A stretch of DNA of 64,000 bases from JAXGXT01 sp040772665 (lineage in GTDB: Bacteria > Bacillota > Clostridia > Lachnospirales > Anaerotignaceae). The stretch spans positions 310,001 through 374,000 of the forward strand of contig JAXGXT010000001.1 in NCBI GenBank assembly GCA_040772665.1, read 5' to 3'. The notes below the pieces were generated by a model that saw nothing but the letters and a program-made list of their open reading frames with translations, made no database searches and was not told where the DNA came from. Below, piece after piece: positions 35,277 through 44,232 of the stretch (its first letter is position 1; each line of letters opens with the position of its first letter). A program made the position numbers and the translations under genes.

Positions 35277-37451
35277 TTATATTTTTTTCCTCATGGAATT
35301 TAAAATAGCAATTAAAGAAACTCCCACATCTGCAAACACAGCCATCCACATGCTTGAAAGCCCTACGGCTCCAAGAACAAGCACAACAGCCTTAACTCCA
35401 AGTGCAAACACAATATTTTCTTTTACAACCTTATTTGTGTTTTTTGCTATTGTTATTCCTTCAGAAATCTTTAGCAAATTATCATTCATTATAACAACGT
35501 CTGCCGCCTCTATTGCCGCATCACTTCCAACTCCGCCCATGGCAACCCCAACCTCAACACGGCTTAAAACAGGCGCATCGTTAATTCCATCCCCCACAAA
35601 AAGTATCTTTGCATTCTCATTTTCTAAGTATATCTCTTCAACCTTTTCCACCTTGTTCTGAGGCAAAAGCTGGCCAAACACCTTGTCAATGCCTACTTCT
35701 TTTGCAACTGCCTCTGCCTGAATAGAGTTATCTCCTGTCAGCATAACAATGTCCTTTATTCCTAAAGCTTTAAGGTTTTTAACAGCTTTCATACTTTCAG
35801 ACTTAATTTTGTCACTAACAATAATTCTGCCCAAATATTCCCCCTCTGCCGCTATATAAACAACACTTCCCAAACCTTTATACTTTTCGGCAGCAATGCC
35901 CTCTCTTTCCATAAGCCTCATGTTTCCTGCAAAAACTCTTCTGCCATCTATTACCGCCGAAACACCGTGTCCGCTTATTTCCTCATAGCTTTCGATTTTT
36001 TCTGTTTCTATTTCATTTTCTTCCTCAAATTTTGATGCTATACTTTTTGCAATAGGGTGGTTTGACAGCTTTTCGGCATATGCAGCTATTTTCAAAAGCT
36101 CCTGATTGTCAATTTTTTCGCTTTTAATTTCGCTTACCTGAAAAACACCCTCTGTAACAGTTCCTGTTTTATCTAAAACAACTGTGTTAACTTCACATAA
36201 AGCTTGAAGATAATTGCTTCCCTTAATAAGAATACCCTTTCTTGAAGCCTCCCCTATTCCTGAAAAAAACCCTAAAGGCACAGAAATAACAAGGGCACAG
36301 GGGCAAGAGATAACAAGGAAAATCAAAGCCCTTTCCAGCCACTTGGCAAAACCTTCTCCTGCAATAAGTGGCGGTGCAACCGCCAAAATAACAGCCGCCG
36401 CAACAACCACAGGTGTATAAACTCTGGCAAACTTAGTTATAAACTGCTCTGTTTTTGTTTTTTTTGCTGCGGCATTTTCAGTAAGCTCAAGTATTTTCAT
36501 TACAGTTGATTCTGAAAACTCCTTTTCAACCATAACCCTTATAACACCGCTTATATTTATGCTGCCGCTCATAACACTGCTTCCCTCATTAGCCTTTATT
36601 GGAACGCTTTCTCCCGTCAAAGCAGATGTGTCAAGCATTGTTTTTCCGTTTATAATTGTTCCGTCCAGAGGAATTCTTTCTCCTGCTTTAACAAGAATAA
36701 TATCTCCAATGTTAATTTCTTCAGGCTTTTTTTCAATGATTTCTTCGTCTTTAATAAGATTTGCATAGTCGGGTCTTATATCCATAAGTGCCATAATTGA
36801 TTTTCGGCTCCTGTTCACAGACAAGTCTTGGAAAGTTTCTCCGATTTGATAAAAAAGCATTACAAAAACAGCTTCAGGCATTTCACCTATTGCAATTGCC
36901 CCTAATGTGGCAATTGACATAAGAAAGTTTTCATCAAAAATCTGCCCTTTTAAAATATTCTTTCCTGCTCTTATTAAAACTTCAAAACCTAAAATTCCGT
37001 AAGAAACAAGATAAAAACTTGTTTTCAGCCACAGCGGTTCTTTTACTAAAACAGCACACAAAAACAGTACAATTCCAAAAGCAAACTGTATGGATCTTTT
37101 TCTTATATCAAGGTCACCGTGGCCATGGTCATGGGAATGTTGGTGAGAATGGCCCTCATGGGCATTTTCTCCATGATTATGTTCTTCATGGCTGTGAACG
37201 GTCTTGTTTTCCTTTGATGTTATGGTTTTTTTCTTTTTGCTGACAACAACATCAGGCTCATATTTTGCCACTATGTTCTCCACACTATGAAAAAGCTTTT
37301 CTTCGTCCCCCACATGGTTTATTGTTACTGTCTGGTTAATAATGTTTATAACAGCTTCCTTAACCTCATTAAGCTTATTTACATCATTTTCAATCTTTGC
37401 GGCACAGTTTCCGCAGGTCAGTCCTTTTAAATTTATAATTTCCCTTTTCAT
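35277..37451 (-). CDS. Heavy-metal translocating P-type ATPase (Zn/Cd/Pb type)
   Basis: P1B-type efflux pump, 724 aa. It has an N-terminal HMA domain with metal site GLTCGNCAAK and a His-rich linker (about 85-112, HSHEEHNHGENAHEGHSHQ and following). The membrane metal site is SCPCALVIS, the phosphorylation site DKTGTVTEG, the HP locus NHPIAKS and the hinge GDGINDAPVL. CPC with a His-rich tract fits Zn/Cd/Pb export (ZntA/CadA) better than Cu. It lies 177 nt downstream of an ArsR-family gene on the same strand and has its own SmtB-like operator in the leader. Confidence 0.93.
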   Translation of the reverse strand: MKREIINLKGLTCGNCAAKIENDVNKLNEVKEAVINIINQTVTINHVGDEEKLFHSVENIVAKYEPDVVVSKKKKTITSKENKTVHSHEEHNHGENAHEGHSHQHSHDHGHGDLDIRKRSIQFAFGIVLFLCAVLVKEPLWLKTSFYLVSYGILGFEVLIRAGKNILKGQIFDENFLMSIATLGAIAIGEMPEAVFVMLFYQIGETFQDLSVNRSRKSIMALMDIRPDYANLIKDEEIIEKKPEEINIGDIILVKAGERIPLDGTIINGKTMLDTSALTGESVPIKANEGSSVMSGSINISGVIRVMVEKEFSESTVMKILELTENAAAKKTKTEQFITKFARVYTPVVVAAAVILAVAPPLIAGEGFAKWLERALIFLVISCPCALVISVPLGFFSGIGEASRKGILIKGSNYLQALCEVNTVVLDKTGTVTEGVFQVSEIKSEKIDNQELLKIAAYAEKLSNHPIAKSIASKFEEENEIETEKIESYEEISGHGVSAVIDGRRVFAGNMRLMEREGIAAEKYKGLGSVVYIAAEGEYLGRIIVSDKIKSESMKAVKNLKALGIKDIVMLTGDNSIQAEAVAKEVGIDKVFGQLLPQNKVEKVEEIYLENENAKILFVGDGINDAPVLSRVEVGVAMGGVGSDAAIEAADVVIMNDNLLKISEGITIAKNTNKVVKENIVFALGVKAVVLVLGAVGLSSMWMAVFADVGVSLIAILNSMRKKI

Positions 37452-37480
37452 GTTTTCACCTCATTTTAATATATGCTTTA

Positions 37481-37496
37481 ATGAACACCTATTCAT
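37481..37496. promoter_or_regulatory. SmtB/ArsR-type operator in front of the metal ATPase gene
   Basis: ATGAACA-CC-TATTCAT on the plus strand is a 7-2-7 imperfect palindrome (6 of 7 pairs) of the ATGAACA-N2-TGTTCAT type bound by SmtB/CzrA-like repressors. It overlaps a minus-strand TTTACA (-35-like) and lies 30 nt before the ATG. Confidence 0.6.
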
Positions 37497-37628
37497 GTAA
37501 ACAGTATTTTTTTACAGATGCCTAAACTCTGATCTTTGTGTCTGCATAAATCTTTTTAACTCATAGCCTAAGCCATTTTAAAGTTTTAGCAAAAACACAA
37601 GAACAAGGTTTTTTGGCATCTGCAATTT

Positions 37629-37970
37629 TCAATGGTTCTTTTTATGCATTATATGACTAATGCCCTGCAAAAGTACATTTTCTACATGACTGTCATCAAG
37701 GGAATAAAAAACCGTTTTCCCTTCTTTTCTATGTTTAACAAGGCTGTTTTGCCTTAAAACCCTAAGCTGATGAGAAACTGCCGATTGTGTCATGTTAAGC
37801 TTTTCTGCAATGTCTGTAACACACATTTCGCCGCATAAAAGCAGATGAAGCATTTTAAGCCTTGTTGAATCTCCGAAAACCTTAAAAAAATCCGCCACAT
37901 CATACACATTTTCTTCCGTCAGCTTTTTATCTTTATCATAGATGAAGTTATCACACTGGTGATTTTTCAT
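37629..37970 (-). CDS. ArsR/SmtB-family metal-sensing repressor
   Basis: A 113-aa winged-helix repressor that releases DNA on metal binding. VADFFKVFGDSTRLKMLHLL, GEMCVTDIAEKLNMTQSAVS and HQLRVLRQNSLVKHRKEGKT are the family core with the ELCVC-like loop (CGEMCV). The C-terminal DDSHVENVLLQGISHIMHKK carries the D-x-H...H-x2-H alpha-5 site used for Zn in SmtB/CzrA. The ATG at 37970 follows GGAGG. Gene order and matching operators suggest it controls the ATPase and itself. Confidence 0.93.
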   Translation of the reverse strand: MKNHQCDNFIYDKDKKLTEENVYDVADFFKVFGDSTRLKMLHLLLCGEMCVTDIAEKLNMTQSAVSHQLRVLRQNSLVKHRKEGKTVFYSLDDSHVENVLLQGISHIMHKKNH

Positions 37971-37987
37971 AACCTGCCTCCAATCAT

Positions 37988-38003
37988 ATGAATACATACT
38001 CAT
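37988..38003. promoter_or_regulatory. SmtB/ArsR-type operator in front of the arsR gene
   Basis: ATGAATA-CA-TACTCAT, a 7-2-7 imperfect palindrome (longer match over 37986-38005), 18 nt before the ATG. A minus-strand TTGACA with a TAATAT 17 nt on overlaps it. It matches the half-sites of the operator at 37481. Confidence 0.6.
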
Positions 38004-38039
38004 ATATTAATATATTATACCATCTATGTCAATCTTAAT

Positions 38040-38858
38040 TTAAAATAAAAAATAAACAAGAATAATAACACCAAGAATAATTCTGTACCAGCCAAAAACC
38101 TTAAAATCATTCTTTTTTATGTATTCCATCAAAAACTTTATTACCCCAACAGAAACAGCAAATGAAACAACCATTCCCACAAGCAAAATCACAGCCTCCT
38201 GAGCTGAAAATACAAGCCCAAACTTTAAAATTTTAAGAAGGCTTGCTCCAAACATAACAGGAACCGCCAAAAAGAAAGTAAACTCTGCCGCAACAGTTCT
38301 TGAAACTCCAATCATAAGGGCACCTAAAATAGTTGCACCTGAGCGTGAAGTACCGGGAAAAACGGCGGCAATAAGCTGGAATACGCCAATAATTATTGCT
38401 GTTTTAAATGTTATGTCTTTGATATTTGATATTTTTACTTCTGTATTTTCATTTTTGTTTTCAATTATAATAAAAAGTATTCCAAAAACAATAAGTGAAA
38501 CAGCAACAGTTGTGTAGTTATAAAAAAGCTCTTCAAGCTTTTCATCAAAAAGTATGCCTATAACAGCCGCAGGAACACACGCAACAATAATTTTACACCA
38601 CATTAAAAATCTATTTCTGTCTATTTTCACCTGTCCTCTATATCTAACAAAGGGCCAAAGCTTTTGGAAAAATATAAGCACAACAGCCAAAATAGCTCCC
38701 AACTGTATAACAACAAGGAACATATCCCAAAATTCCTTGCTCACATTAAGCTTTACAAATTCGTTAAGTAAAATCATATGTCCTGTGCTGCTTATGGGCA
38801 GCCATTCTGTAATGCCTTCAACAATGCCAAAAAGCACCGCCTTTAAAATTTCAATCAT
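38040..38858 (-). CDS. uppP: Undecaprenyl-diphosphatase UppP/BacA
   Basis: Dephosphorylates undecaprenyl pyrophosphate to recycle the wall lipid carrier and gives bacitracin tolerance. The 272-aa polytopic product has FGIVEGITEWLPISSTGHMIL (catalytic E/E and SSTGH motif) and FPGTSRSGATILGAL (PGTSRSGAT motif). The ATG at 38858 follows GGAGGACAGG; the upstream ATG at 38876 has none. Upstream lies the TPP riboswitch unit in the opposite direction. Confidence 0.96.
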   Translation of the reverse strand: MIEILKAVLFGIVEGITEWLPISSTGHMILLNEFVKLNVSKEFWDMFLVVIQLGAILAVVLIFFQKLWPFVRYRGQVKIDRNRFLMWCKIIVACVPAAVIGILFDEKLEELFYNYTTVAVSLIVFGILFIIIENKNENTEVKISNIKDITFKTAIIIGVFQLIAAVFPGTSRSGATILGALMIGVSRTVAAEFTFFLAVPVMFGASLLKILKFGLVFSAQEAVILLVGMVVSFAVSVGVIKFLMEYIKKNDFKVFGWYRIILGVIILVYFLF

Positions 38859-39020
38859 ATCCTGTCCTCCATACATTAACTTGGCAAAGGTTTTAACGCC
38901 TTCAAGCCTTGTAGTATTATATCACACAAAAATCTCTTTCAACACAGATTTTAAATTTTATCAAATTAATATATTGAATTTTCCATTTCAAAGTGTTAAA
39001 ATTAATATAATTTAATAATC

Positions 39021-39140
39021 ATGCTGGGGGTGCCATAAGATTTCATTTATTTTTATAACAAATGATTAAACCTTTTTGGCTGAGAGAATTTTTTCAACTC
39101 TTTAAACCTGATACGGATAATACCGTCGTAGGGAAGCAAT
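39021..39140 (+). promoter_or_regulatory. TPP riboswitch (THI element)
   Basis: All signature blocks of the thiamine pyrophosphate aptamer are present: GGGGGTGCC (39025-39033), GGCTGAGA (about 39078-39085), CCTGATACGGATAATACCG and CGTAGGGAAGCA ending near 39138. Closing stem TGCT/AGCA. It is followed at once by a terminator hairpin, so TPP binding should stop transcription of thiWDME. Confidence 0.97.
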
Positions 39141-39156
39141 TTAAAAGGGATTAAAC

Positions 39157-39199
39157 AAAGCACAGCAATGATAAAAACATTATTGCTGTGCTTTTATTT
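39157..39199 (+). terminator. Riboswitch expression-platform terminator
   Basis: AAAGCACAGCAAT (39157-39169) pairs with ATTGCTGTGCTTT (39182-39194), followed by T-rich sequence, 18 nt after the aptamer. The pyrimidine tract is short (TTTTATTTATTT), but the stem is strong. Confidence 0.85.
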
Positions 39200-39233
39200 A
39201 TTTCCTCAAAATTAATAATTAAAATCAAAGTAA

Positions 39234-39356
39234 GGGCAGACCTTGGGCCTTGCCCAAACCCATTCACTTTTTGAAAAAGTAGAACAAAGACTTTTATTTA
39301 AAACTGCATAATCATACGGTTTTAAATAGGTCAAGGGGCAAGTTTTTTGTCTGCCT
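39234..39356. repeat. Hairpin-rich element between the TPP riboswitch and thiW
   Basis: Bounded by GGCAGAC (39235-39241 region) and its inverse GTCTGCC (about 39349-39355). Inside are CTTGGGCCTTGCCCAA, a CACTTTTTGAAAAAGT module and the AAAACTGCATAATCATACGGTTTT hairpin. AATTAAAAT flanks both sides, which may be a 9-nt duplication but is low in complexity. It adds over 120 nt to the thiW leader. Confidence 0.65.
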
Positions 39357-39424
39357 TTTAAATTAAAATACTCTCAGCCTTTTACCTTTTGCCCCCTTAA
39401 GCCCAAAAAGAAAGAAGGTTATTT

Positions 39425-39913
39425 ATGAAAACAAAAAAACTTGTTTTTTCAGCAATGCTTGCGGCAATGGGAATTTTAACAGGAAGTGTTATATATATTC
39501 CTGTGGGGGTTTCCAAATGCTTCCCTGTTCAACACGCCATCAATGTGATTTGTGCTGTTTTTCTTGGGCCTGTTTATGCCCTTATCACTTCATTTTGCAT
39601 AGCACTAACAAGAAATCTTCTTGGCACAGGCTCTATAATGGCATTTCCGGGAAGTATGGCAGGAGCTTTTTTGGCTTCTATTGTTTACAAACAAACAAAA
39701 AGCTATTTTGGTGCCGCCGCAGGTGAAATTGTAGGCACAGGTATAATCGGCGCCCTTATAGCCGCACCGCTTTCAAGGCTTCTTATGGGAAGCGAGGCAG
39801 GGGCTTTATTATACGTTGTTCCTTTTCTTTTAAGCAGTACATCAGGGGCTGTAATAGGCCTTTTAATACTTAAATCCGCAGAAATATTAAAGCTTTCAAA
39901 AAAGCTCAACTAA
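39425..39913 (+). CDS. thiW: ECF transporter substrate-binding component ThiW
   Basis: S component of an energy-coupling factor importer for the thiamine precursor hydroxyethylthiazole. The 162-aa product has about five membrane segments and the family blocks VFSAMLAAMGILTGSVIYIP, FPVQHAINVICAVFLGPVY and LTRNLLGTGSIMAFPGSM. It needs EcfA/A'/T modules, which are not in this window. First gene of the TPP-controlled operon; the following kinases use the imported thiazole and pyrimidine. Confidence 0.94.
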   Translation: MKTKKLVFSAMLAAMGILTGSVIYIPVGVSKCFPVQHAINVICAVFLGPVYALITSFCIALTRNLLGTGSIMAFPGSMAGAFLASIVYKQTKSYFGAAAGEIVGTGIIGALIAAPLSRLLMGSEAGALLYVVPFLLSSTSGAVIGLLILKSAEILKLSKKLN

Positions 39914-39923
39914 AGGAGGACAT

Positions 39924-40730
39924 ATGAAAAATATACTTACAATTGCAGGCAGTGACACATGCGGCGGAGCGGGAATACAAGCCGACCTTAAAACCTTTTC
40001 CGCCCACGCAACATATGGCATGAGCGTAATAACGGCAGTAACTGTTCAAAACACACAAGGTGTTTTCGGCTGTCAAGACATTTCTCCAGAAATAATAGGT
40101 GGCCAAATAGATGCCATCTTTGATGATATTAAAGTACACGCAGTTAAGGTGGGAATGGTTAGCCAAATTGAAACAATAAACATAATTGCCGACAGGCTTA
40201 AGTTTTATAAACCTGAAAACTTAGTTATAGATCCTGTTATGATTTCAAAAAGCGGCTTTGACCTTCTTCAGCCTAACGCAAAGGAAGTGCTTATTAAAAA
40301 CCTTATTCCCCTTGCCTATGTGGTTACACCTAACCTGCCCGAGGCAGAGGAGATAACATCAATGAAAATTGAAACAATAGAGGATATGAAAAAAGCCGCA
40401 GAGGCTATATATTCCATGGGTGCAAAAAATGTTCTTATTAAAGGAGGGCATTTAAAAAATGATGCCACAGATATACTTTTTGACGGAACAAACTTTTTTA
40501 CTTTCCACGGCAAGCGTCTTGACACAAAAAACACCCACGGAACAGGCTGCACAATTTCTTCCGCAATAGCGGCAAACCTTGCAAAAGGCTTAACCATAGA
40601 AAACGCAGTTAAAAATGCCAAAGACTATATTACAACAGCCATAGAACATTCCTTTGCCATTGGTAAAGGCGTAGGCCCCACACATCATTTTTATACACTT
40701 TATAAGAAAGCCGGAATTTTAGATGATTGA
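39924..40730 (+). CDS. thiD: Hydroxymethylpyrimidine/phosphomethylpyrimidine kinase
   Basis: Phosphorylates HMP and HMP-P for thiamine synthesis. The 268-aa ribokinase-fold product begins ILTIAGSDTCGGAGIQADLK, and has AVKVGMVSQIE, VIDPVMISKSGFDLL and the ATP/anion-hole motif KNTHGTGCTISSAIAANLA. GGAGG lies before the ATG. The 3' end overlaps thiM by 8 nt. Confidence 0.97.
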   Translation: MKNILTIAGSDTCGGAGIQADLKTFSAHATYGMSVITAVTVQNTQGVFGCQDISPEIIGGQIDAIFDDIKVHAVKVGMVSQIETINIIADRLKFYKPENLVIDPVMISKSGFDLLQPNAKEVLIKNLIPLAYVVTPNLPEAEEITSMKIETIEDMKKAAEAIYSMGAKNVLIKGGHLKNDATDILFDGTNFFTFHGKRLDTKNTHGTGCTISSAIAANLAKGLTIENAVKNAKDYITTAIEHSFAIGKGVGPTHHFYTLYKKAGILDD

Positions 40731-41532
40731 TTTTGCGAGCCTTTTAAAAAAATCATTGGCAGATATAAAAAATACACGTCCTGTTATTCATCACATAACA
40801 AACCTTGTGACAATCAACTCCTGTGCCAACGCCGTTTCTGCTTTAGGCGCCTCCCCCGTTATGGCAAGGGCAAAGGAAGAGGCGGCACAAATCACAAGCC
40901 TTTCAAATGCTCTTGTTTTAAACTTGGGAACTCCAGACAGTGATATTTTTCAGGCGGCAAAGCTTTCCGCCTTGTGTGCAAATAAAAACGGCATACCGAT
41001 AATTATGGACCCTGTGGGCATAGGGGCATCCTCCTTTAGAAAAGATAATATAAACTCACTTTTAATGAAAATTCGCCCCTCAGTTATAAAAGGAAATTTA
41101 GCTGAAATAAAAACTCTTTCAGGCATTAAGCTTGAAAAAAATAAGGTTATAGATTCACAGGAAAACATTAACGAAGATGTTTTTGAACTTGCTAAAAGCA
41201 CTGCAAAAAAATTTAACTGCATTATTGCAATAACAGGAAAAGAAGACATAATAACAGACGGGAAAAATCTTTGCAAAATAAAAAGAGGAACAGAAATGTT
41301 TACCTGTATAAGCGGTGCAGGGTGCATAACCTCCTCAGTAATAGGGACTTTTTTAAGTGTTGAAAAAAACCCGTTTTTAGCAAGTTCATATGGAATTTAT
41401 GTTATGAATATATGCGGCGAAAAAGCGGCCTTAGAGGCAAAAGGAAGCGGCAGTTTTTATGTTAACCTTATTGACAATCTTTTTAATATTAATAAAATTG
41501 ACATAGAGGAAGAAGGGATATTTTTTGAATAA
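40723..41532 (+). CDS. thiM: Hydroxyethylthiazole kinase
   Basis: Phosphorylates 4-methyl-5-(2-hydroxyethyl)thiazole, the ThiW cargo, for salvage. The 269-aa product shows HHITNLVTINSCANAVSALG, APVM-like SPVMARAKEEA, PIIMDPVGIGASSFR and GAGCITSSVIGTFL. The start overlaps thiD and the stop overlaps thiE, both by 8 nt. The family motif is G-x-G-C; here it reads SGAGCITSS, normal for ThiM. Confidence 0.97.
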   Translation: MIDFASLLKKSLADIKNTRPVIHHITNLVTINSCANAVSALGASPVMARAKEEAAQITSLSNALVLNLGTPDSDIFQAAKLSALCANKNGIPIIMDPVGIGASSFRKDNINSLLMKIRPSVIKGNLAEIKTLSGIKLEKNKVIDSQENINEDVFELAKSTAKKFNCIIAITGKEDIITDGKNLCKIKRGTEMFTCISGAGCITSSVIGTFLSVEKNPFLASSYGIYVMNICGEKAALEAKGSGSFYVNLIDNLFNINKIDIEEEGIFFE

Positions 41533-42151
41533 AGAAGATTTAAAGCTTTATCTTGTTACAGACGAAAATGCTCTTAACGGACGTGATTTTTTTGAAGCTG
41601 TGGAAGAGGCCCTTAAAGGCGGTGTTACAATTGTTCAGCTTAGAGAAAAATCTCTTTGCCCCGATGAGTTTTTAAAAAAGGCTGTTAAACTAAAACAGCT
41701 TACAGACAAATATAGCGTACCTTTAATAATAAATGATAAACTGGAAATCGTTTTCGATTCCAAAGCCCATGGTCTTCACATAGGCCAAAAGGATATTGCA
41801 ATCAGAGACGGAAGAAGAATTATAAGAAAAGACGGAAATAAAATACTTGGTGTTACTGCAAACACAATAAGCCTTGCAAAAGAAGCCGAGGAAAAAGGTG
41901 CTGATTATATAGGAGTTGGAGCGGCTTTTGCCACATCAACAAAACATGATGCCAAAACCATAAACCATGAGCTTATTAAAGAAATCACCAAAAGCGTAAA
42001 AATACCGGTTGTTGCAATAGGAGGTATAAATGCCGAAAATGCACATCTTTTATGCGGCATGGGTTTAAGCGGCATAGCCCTTTCATCAGGAATTTTAGGA
42101 GCAGAAAATATTTTCGAAACAGCAAAATATCTTAAAAATCTTAAACTTTAA
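41525..42151 (+). CDS. thiE: Thiamine-phosphate synthase
   Basis: Joins HMP pyrophosphate and thiazole phosphate to thiamine monophosphate. The 208-aa TIM barrel has LYLVTDENAL, VTIVQLREKSLCPDEFLKKA, PLIINDKLEI, HGLHIGQKDI and VVAIGGINAENAHL. A TTG at 41525 inside thiM is the start, with GAAGGGA upstream. Last thiamine gene. With thiW, D, M it makes a complete salvage route, without de novo thiC/thiG here. Confidence 0.97.
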   Translation: MNKEDLKLYLVTDENALNGRDFFEAVEEALKGGVTIVQLREKSLCPDEFLKKAVKLKQLTDKYSVPLIINDKLEIVFDSKAHGLHIGQKDIAIRDGRRIIRKDGNKILGVTANTISLAKEAEEKGADYIGVGAAFATSTKHDAKTINHELIKEITKSVKIPVVAIGGINAENAHLLCGMGLSGIALSSGILGAENIFETAKYLKNLKL

Positions 42152-42172
42152 ATTGTTAAGGAGTTGAAATAC

Positions 42173-42748
42173 ATGAGCATAAAACCAACAAGAGAAGAAG
42201 CATGGGAACTTCTTTGCAAATATAATAAAAGCGAAGCACTTTTAAAACACGCAATTGCAGTTGAAGCGGTGATGCGTCATTTTGCGGATATTTTAGGCGA
42301 GGATGCGGAAAAATGGGGAGTAATAGGCCTTATGCATGATTTGGATTATGAAATGTATCCAGAAGAGCATTGCAAAAAAACCATGGAAATAATGCGTGAG
42401 CACAACATTGATGAAGAATATATTCATGCAGTGGCAAGCCATGGCTATGGAATATGCTGTGATATTGAGCCTGTGCATAAAATGGAAAAGGTGCTTTTTA
42501 CCATAGACGAGCTTACAGGTCTTATTGCCGCCGCATGTCTTATGCGTCCCTCTAAAAGTGTTCTTGACATTGAATTAAAAAGTGTTAAGAAAAAATATAA
42601 ATCCCCTGCCTTTGCCGCAGGAGTCAACAGGTCTGTTATAGAGCAAGGCTGTGAAATCCTTGGAATGGATTTAGACTATGTTATAACACAAACAATAAAT
42701 GGTATGAAAGCATATGCAGAAGAAATAGGCCTTAAAGGAAATCTATAA
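42173..42748 (+). CDS. HD-domain hydrolase
   Basis: A 191-aa single-domain phosphohydrolase-like protein of unknown substrate. Metal ligands: LLKHAIAVEAVMRHFA (His about 23), GLMHDLDYEMYPEEH (HD about 51-52), AVASHGYG and IDELTGLIAA. This HD pattern without a GYP or PPase partner is common in clostridial housekeeping operons. It lies 21 nt after thiE with AAGGAG 9 nt before the ATG, so it probably rides on the thiamine transcript. A thiamine role is not implied by sequence. Confidence 0.85.
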   Translation: MSIKPTREEAWELLCKYNKSEALLKHAIAVEAVMRHFADILGEDAEKWGVIGLMHDLDYEMYPEEHCKKTMEIMREHNIDEEYIHAVASHGYGICCDIEPVHKMEKVLFTIDELTGLIAAACLMRPSKSVLDIELKSVKKKYKSPAFAAGVNRSVIEQGCEILGMDLDYVITQTINGMKAYAEEIGLKGNL

Positions 42749-42815
42749 TCTTTTAGAAATGTTTTTGAAATGCACTGACTTTTACCCATGACAAATTATA
42801 TGGAGGCTTGATTTT

Positions 42816-43709
42816 ATGGATAGAGATATACCCCTTGATTTATATAAAATTTTTTGCACTGTGGTTAAAACAGGGAATATGTCAGCCGCTTCAAAAGAGC
42901 TTTTCATATCCCAGCCTGCCGTAAGCATGTCTATACGTCAGTTGGAAACAAAAATGGGTTCTCCCCTTTTAATAAGAACAACAAAGGGTGTAAGGCCCAC
43001 CCCTGAGGGCAGCGTTTTATATGAATATTTGGAGCAGGCTTTAAACCTTATAAAAACAGCGGAAAACAAATATCTTGAAATGATTAACCTTAAAGCAGGG
43101 GAAATAAAAATAGGGGCAAGCGATACAGTAATCACAAATATTTTAATGCCTTATTTGGAGGAGTATACCTCCCTTTTTCCAAAAATCAACATACAAGTTG
43201 CAAACAAAACCACATATGAATCTCTAAGGCTTCTTAGGATGGGGCTTGTGGATATATGTTTTGTTAATCTGCCTATTGAAAACACAAGCGACCTTGAAAT
43301 AATACCTTTTAAAACAATTCATGACTGTCTTGTTGGAGGAACAAAATATAAACACCTTTCAAAAACAGGCATCAGCCTTGACGATTTATCAAACTATCCC
43401 CTTCTTTTATTGGAGGAGTTAAGCAACTCAAGGCTTTTTCTAAACAGCTTCGCACTGAAAAACGGTGTCAGCCTAAACCCTATAATTGAGCTTGGCAGCA
43501 GCGACTTGCTTATACGGTTCGCAAAAATAAATCTGGGGCTTACATTTACAACACGTGAGTTTTCTCACGCAAGCATAGATAACAGCCAGCTTTTTGAAAT
43601 ACCTCTTTCCCCTCCTGTTCCTGAAAGAAGCATAGGCATTGTAAAACTTAGAAATGTGGCTTTAAGCCATGCGGCAAAAAAGTTTGAAGCTTTGTTTATA
43701 AAACCTTGA
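42816..43709 (+). CDS. LysR-family transcriptional regulator
   Basis: A 297-aa LTTR. The N-terminal HTH is DLYKIFCTVVKTGNMSAASK with LFISQPAVSMSIRQLETKMG; the C-terminal effector domain begins at EIKIGASDTVITNILMPYLEEY, close to the CysL/YwfK type. GGAGG precedes the ATG. The target is unclear because the neighbours are an HD hydrolase and a convergent DUF1292 gene, with no divergent operon. Confidence 0.92.
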   Translation: MDRDIPLDLYKIFCTVVKTGNMSAASKELFISQPAVSMSIRQLETKMGSPLLIRTTKGVRPTPEGSVLYEYLEQALNLIKTAENKYLEMINLKAGEIKIGASDTVITNILMPYLEEYTSLFPKINIQVANKTTYESLRLLRMGLVDICFVNLPIENTSDLEIIPFKTIHDCLVGGTKYKHLSKTGISLDDLSNYPLLLLEELSNSRLFLNSFALKNGVSLNPIIELGSSDLLIRFAKINLGLTFTTREFSHASIDNSQLFEIPLSPPVPERSIGIVKLRNVALSHAAKKFEALFIKP

Positions 43710-43720
43710 ACCATAATAAA

Positions 43721-43806
43721 AAACCGCATCATAAAAATGCGGTTTTAAACAAAGGTTTTTGTCCCGCTTTTTTAAAAAGCGGATTGGTTTTGGCAAAGCC
43801 CAAAAT
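43721..43806. repeat. Short hairpin-rich element between convergent genes
   Basis: AAAACCGCAT/ATGCGGTTTT hairpin (about 43720-43747), CCGCTTTTTTAAAAAGCGG and GGCAAAGCCC. It sits 12 nt after the LysR stop and 30 nt before the convergent DUF1292 stop, where the first hairpin can serve as a terminator for the LysR gene. Confidence 0.7.
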
Positions 43807-43836
43807 TTAAGAAAAAGTTTAACTGCCAGAAGTTTT

Positions 43837-44139
43837 TTATTCTTCCTCTTCGTCTTCTACATCATAAAAATCATAAAAAGCGTTGCTTACCTTCTCAAAA
43901 AGCTGGTCGTCTTCTATAGACTCAAGCTCAATTTCATCTCCCACTTCTTTAAAACCATAAAGAAGAACAGTTTCATCCTCAAGAGGAAGAAGTGCTATAT
44001 ACTCCTTACCGTCAACCTCAAACACACCAATAATTCCGCACTCCATTTCAGTATCATCATCAAGGGTGAGTGTTATGGTTTCCATTTCATCATGGTCTTC
44101 TCCGCAGCCACAGTCTAAATCATGTCTTTCATCGCTCAT
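43837..44139 (-). CDS. DUF1292 family protein
   Basis: A 100-aa very acidic protein. TITLTLDDDTEMECGIIGVF, KEYIALLPLEDETVLLYGF and DDQLFEKVSNAFYDFYDVED match DUF1292, a small family found in nearly all Bacillota, often near ruvX/yqgF. An N-terminal HDLDCGCGEDHDE insert may bind metal. AGGAGG lies 9 nt before the ATG. Function unknown. Confidence 0.9.
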   Translation of the reverse strand: MSDERHDLDCGCGEDHDEMETITLTLDDDTEMECGIIGVFEVDGKEYIALLPLEDETVLLYGFKEVGDEIELESIEDDQLFEKVSNAFYDFYDVEDEEEE

Positions 44140-44232
44140 TTGGCCATTCCTCCTAAGTTAATTTTTAATCTTTACAACTATCTTCTCTTGCATTATTCAT
44201 TGTATATTATAATACATAATAAAACAATAATT

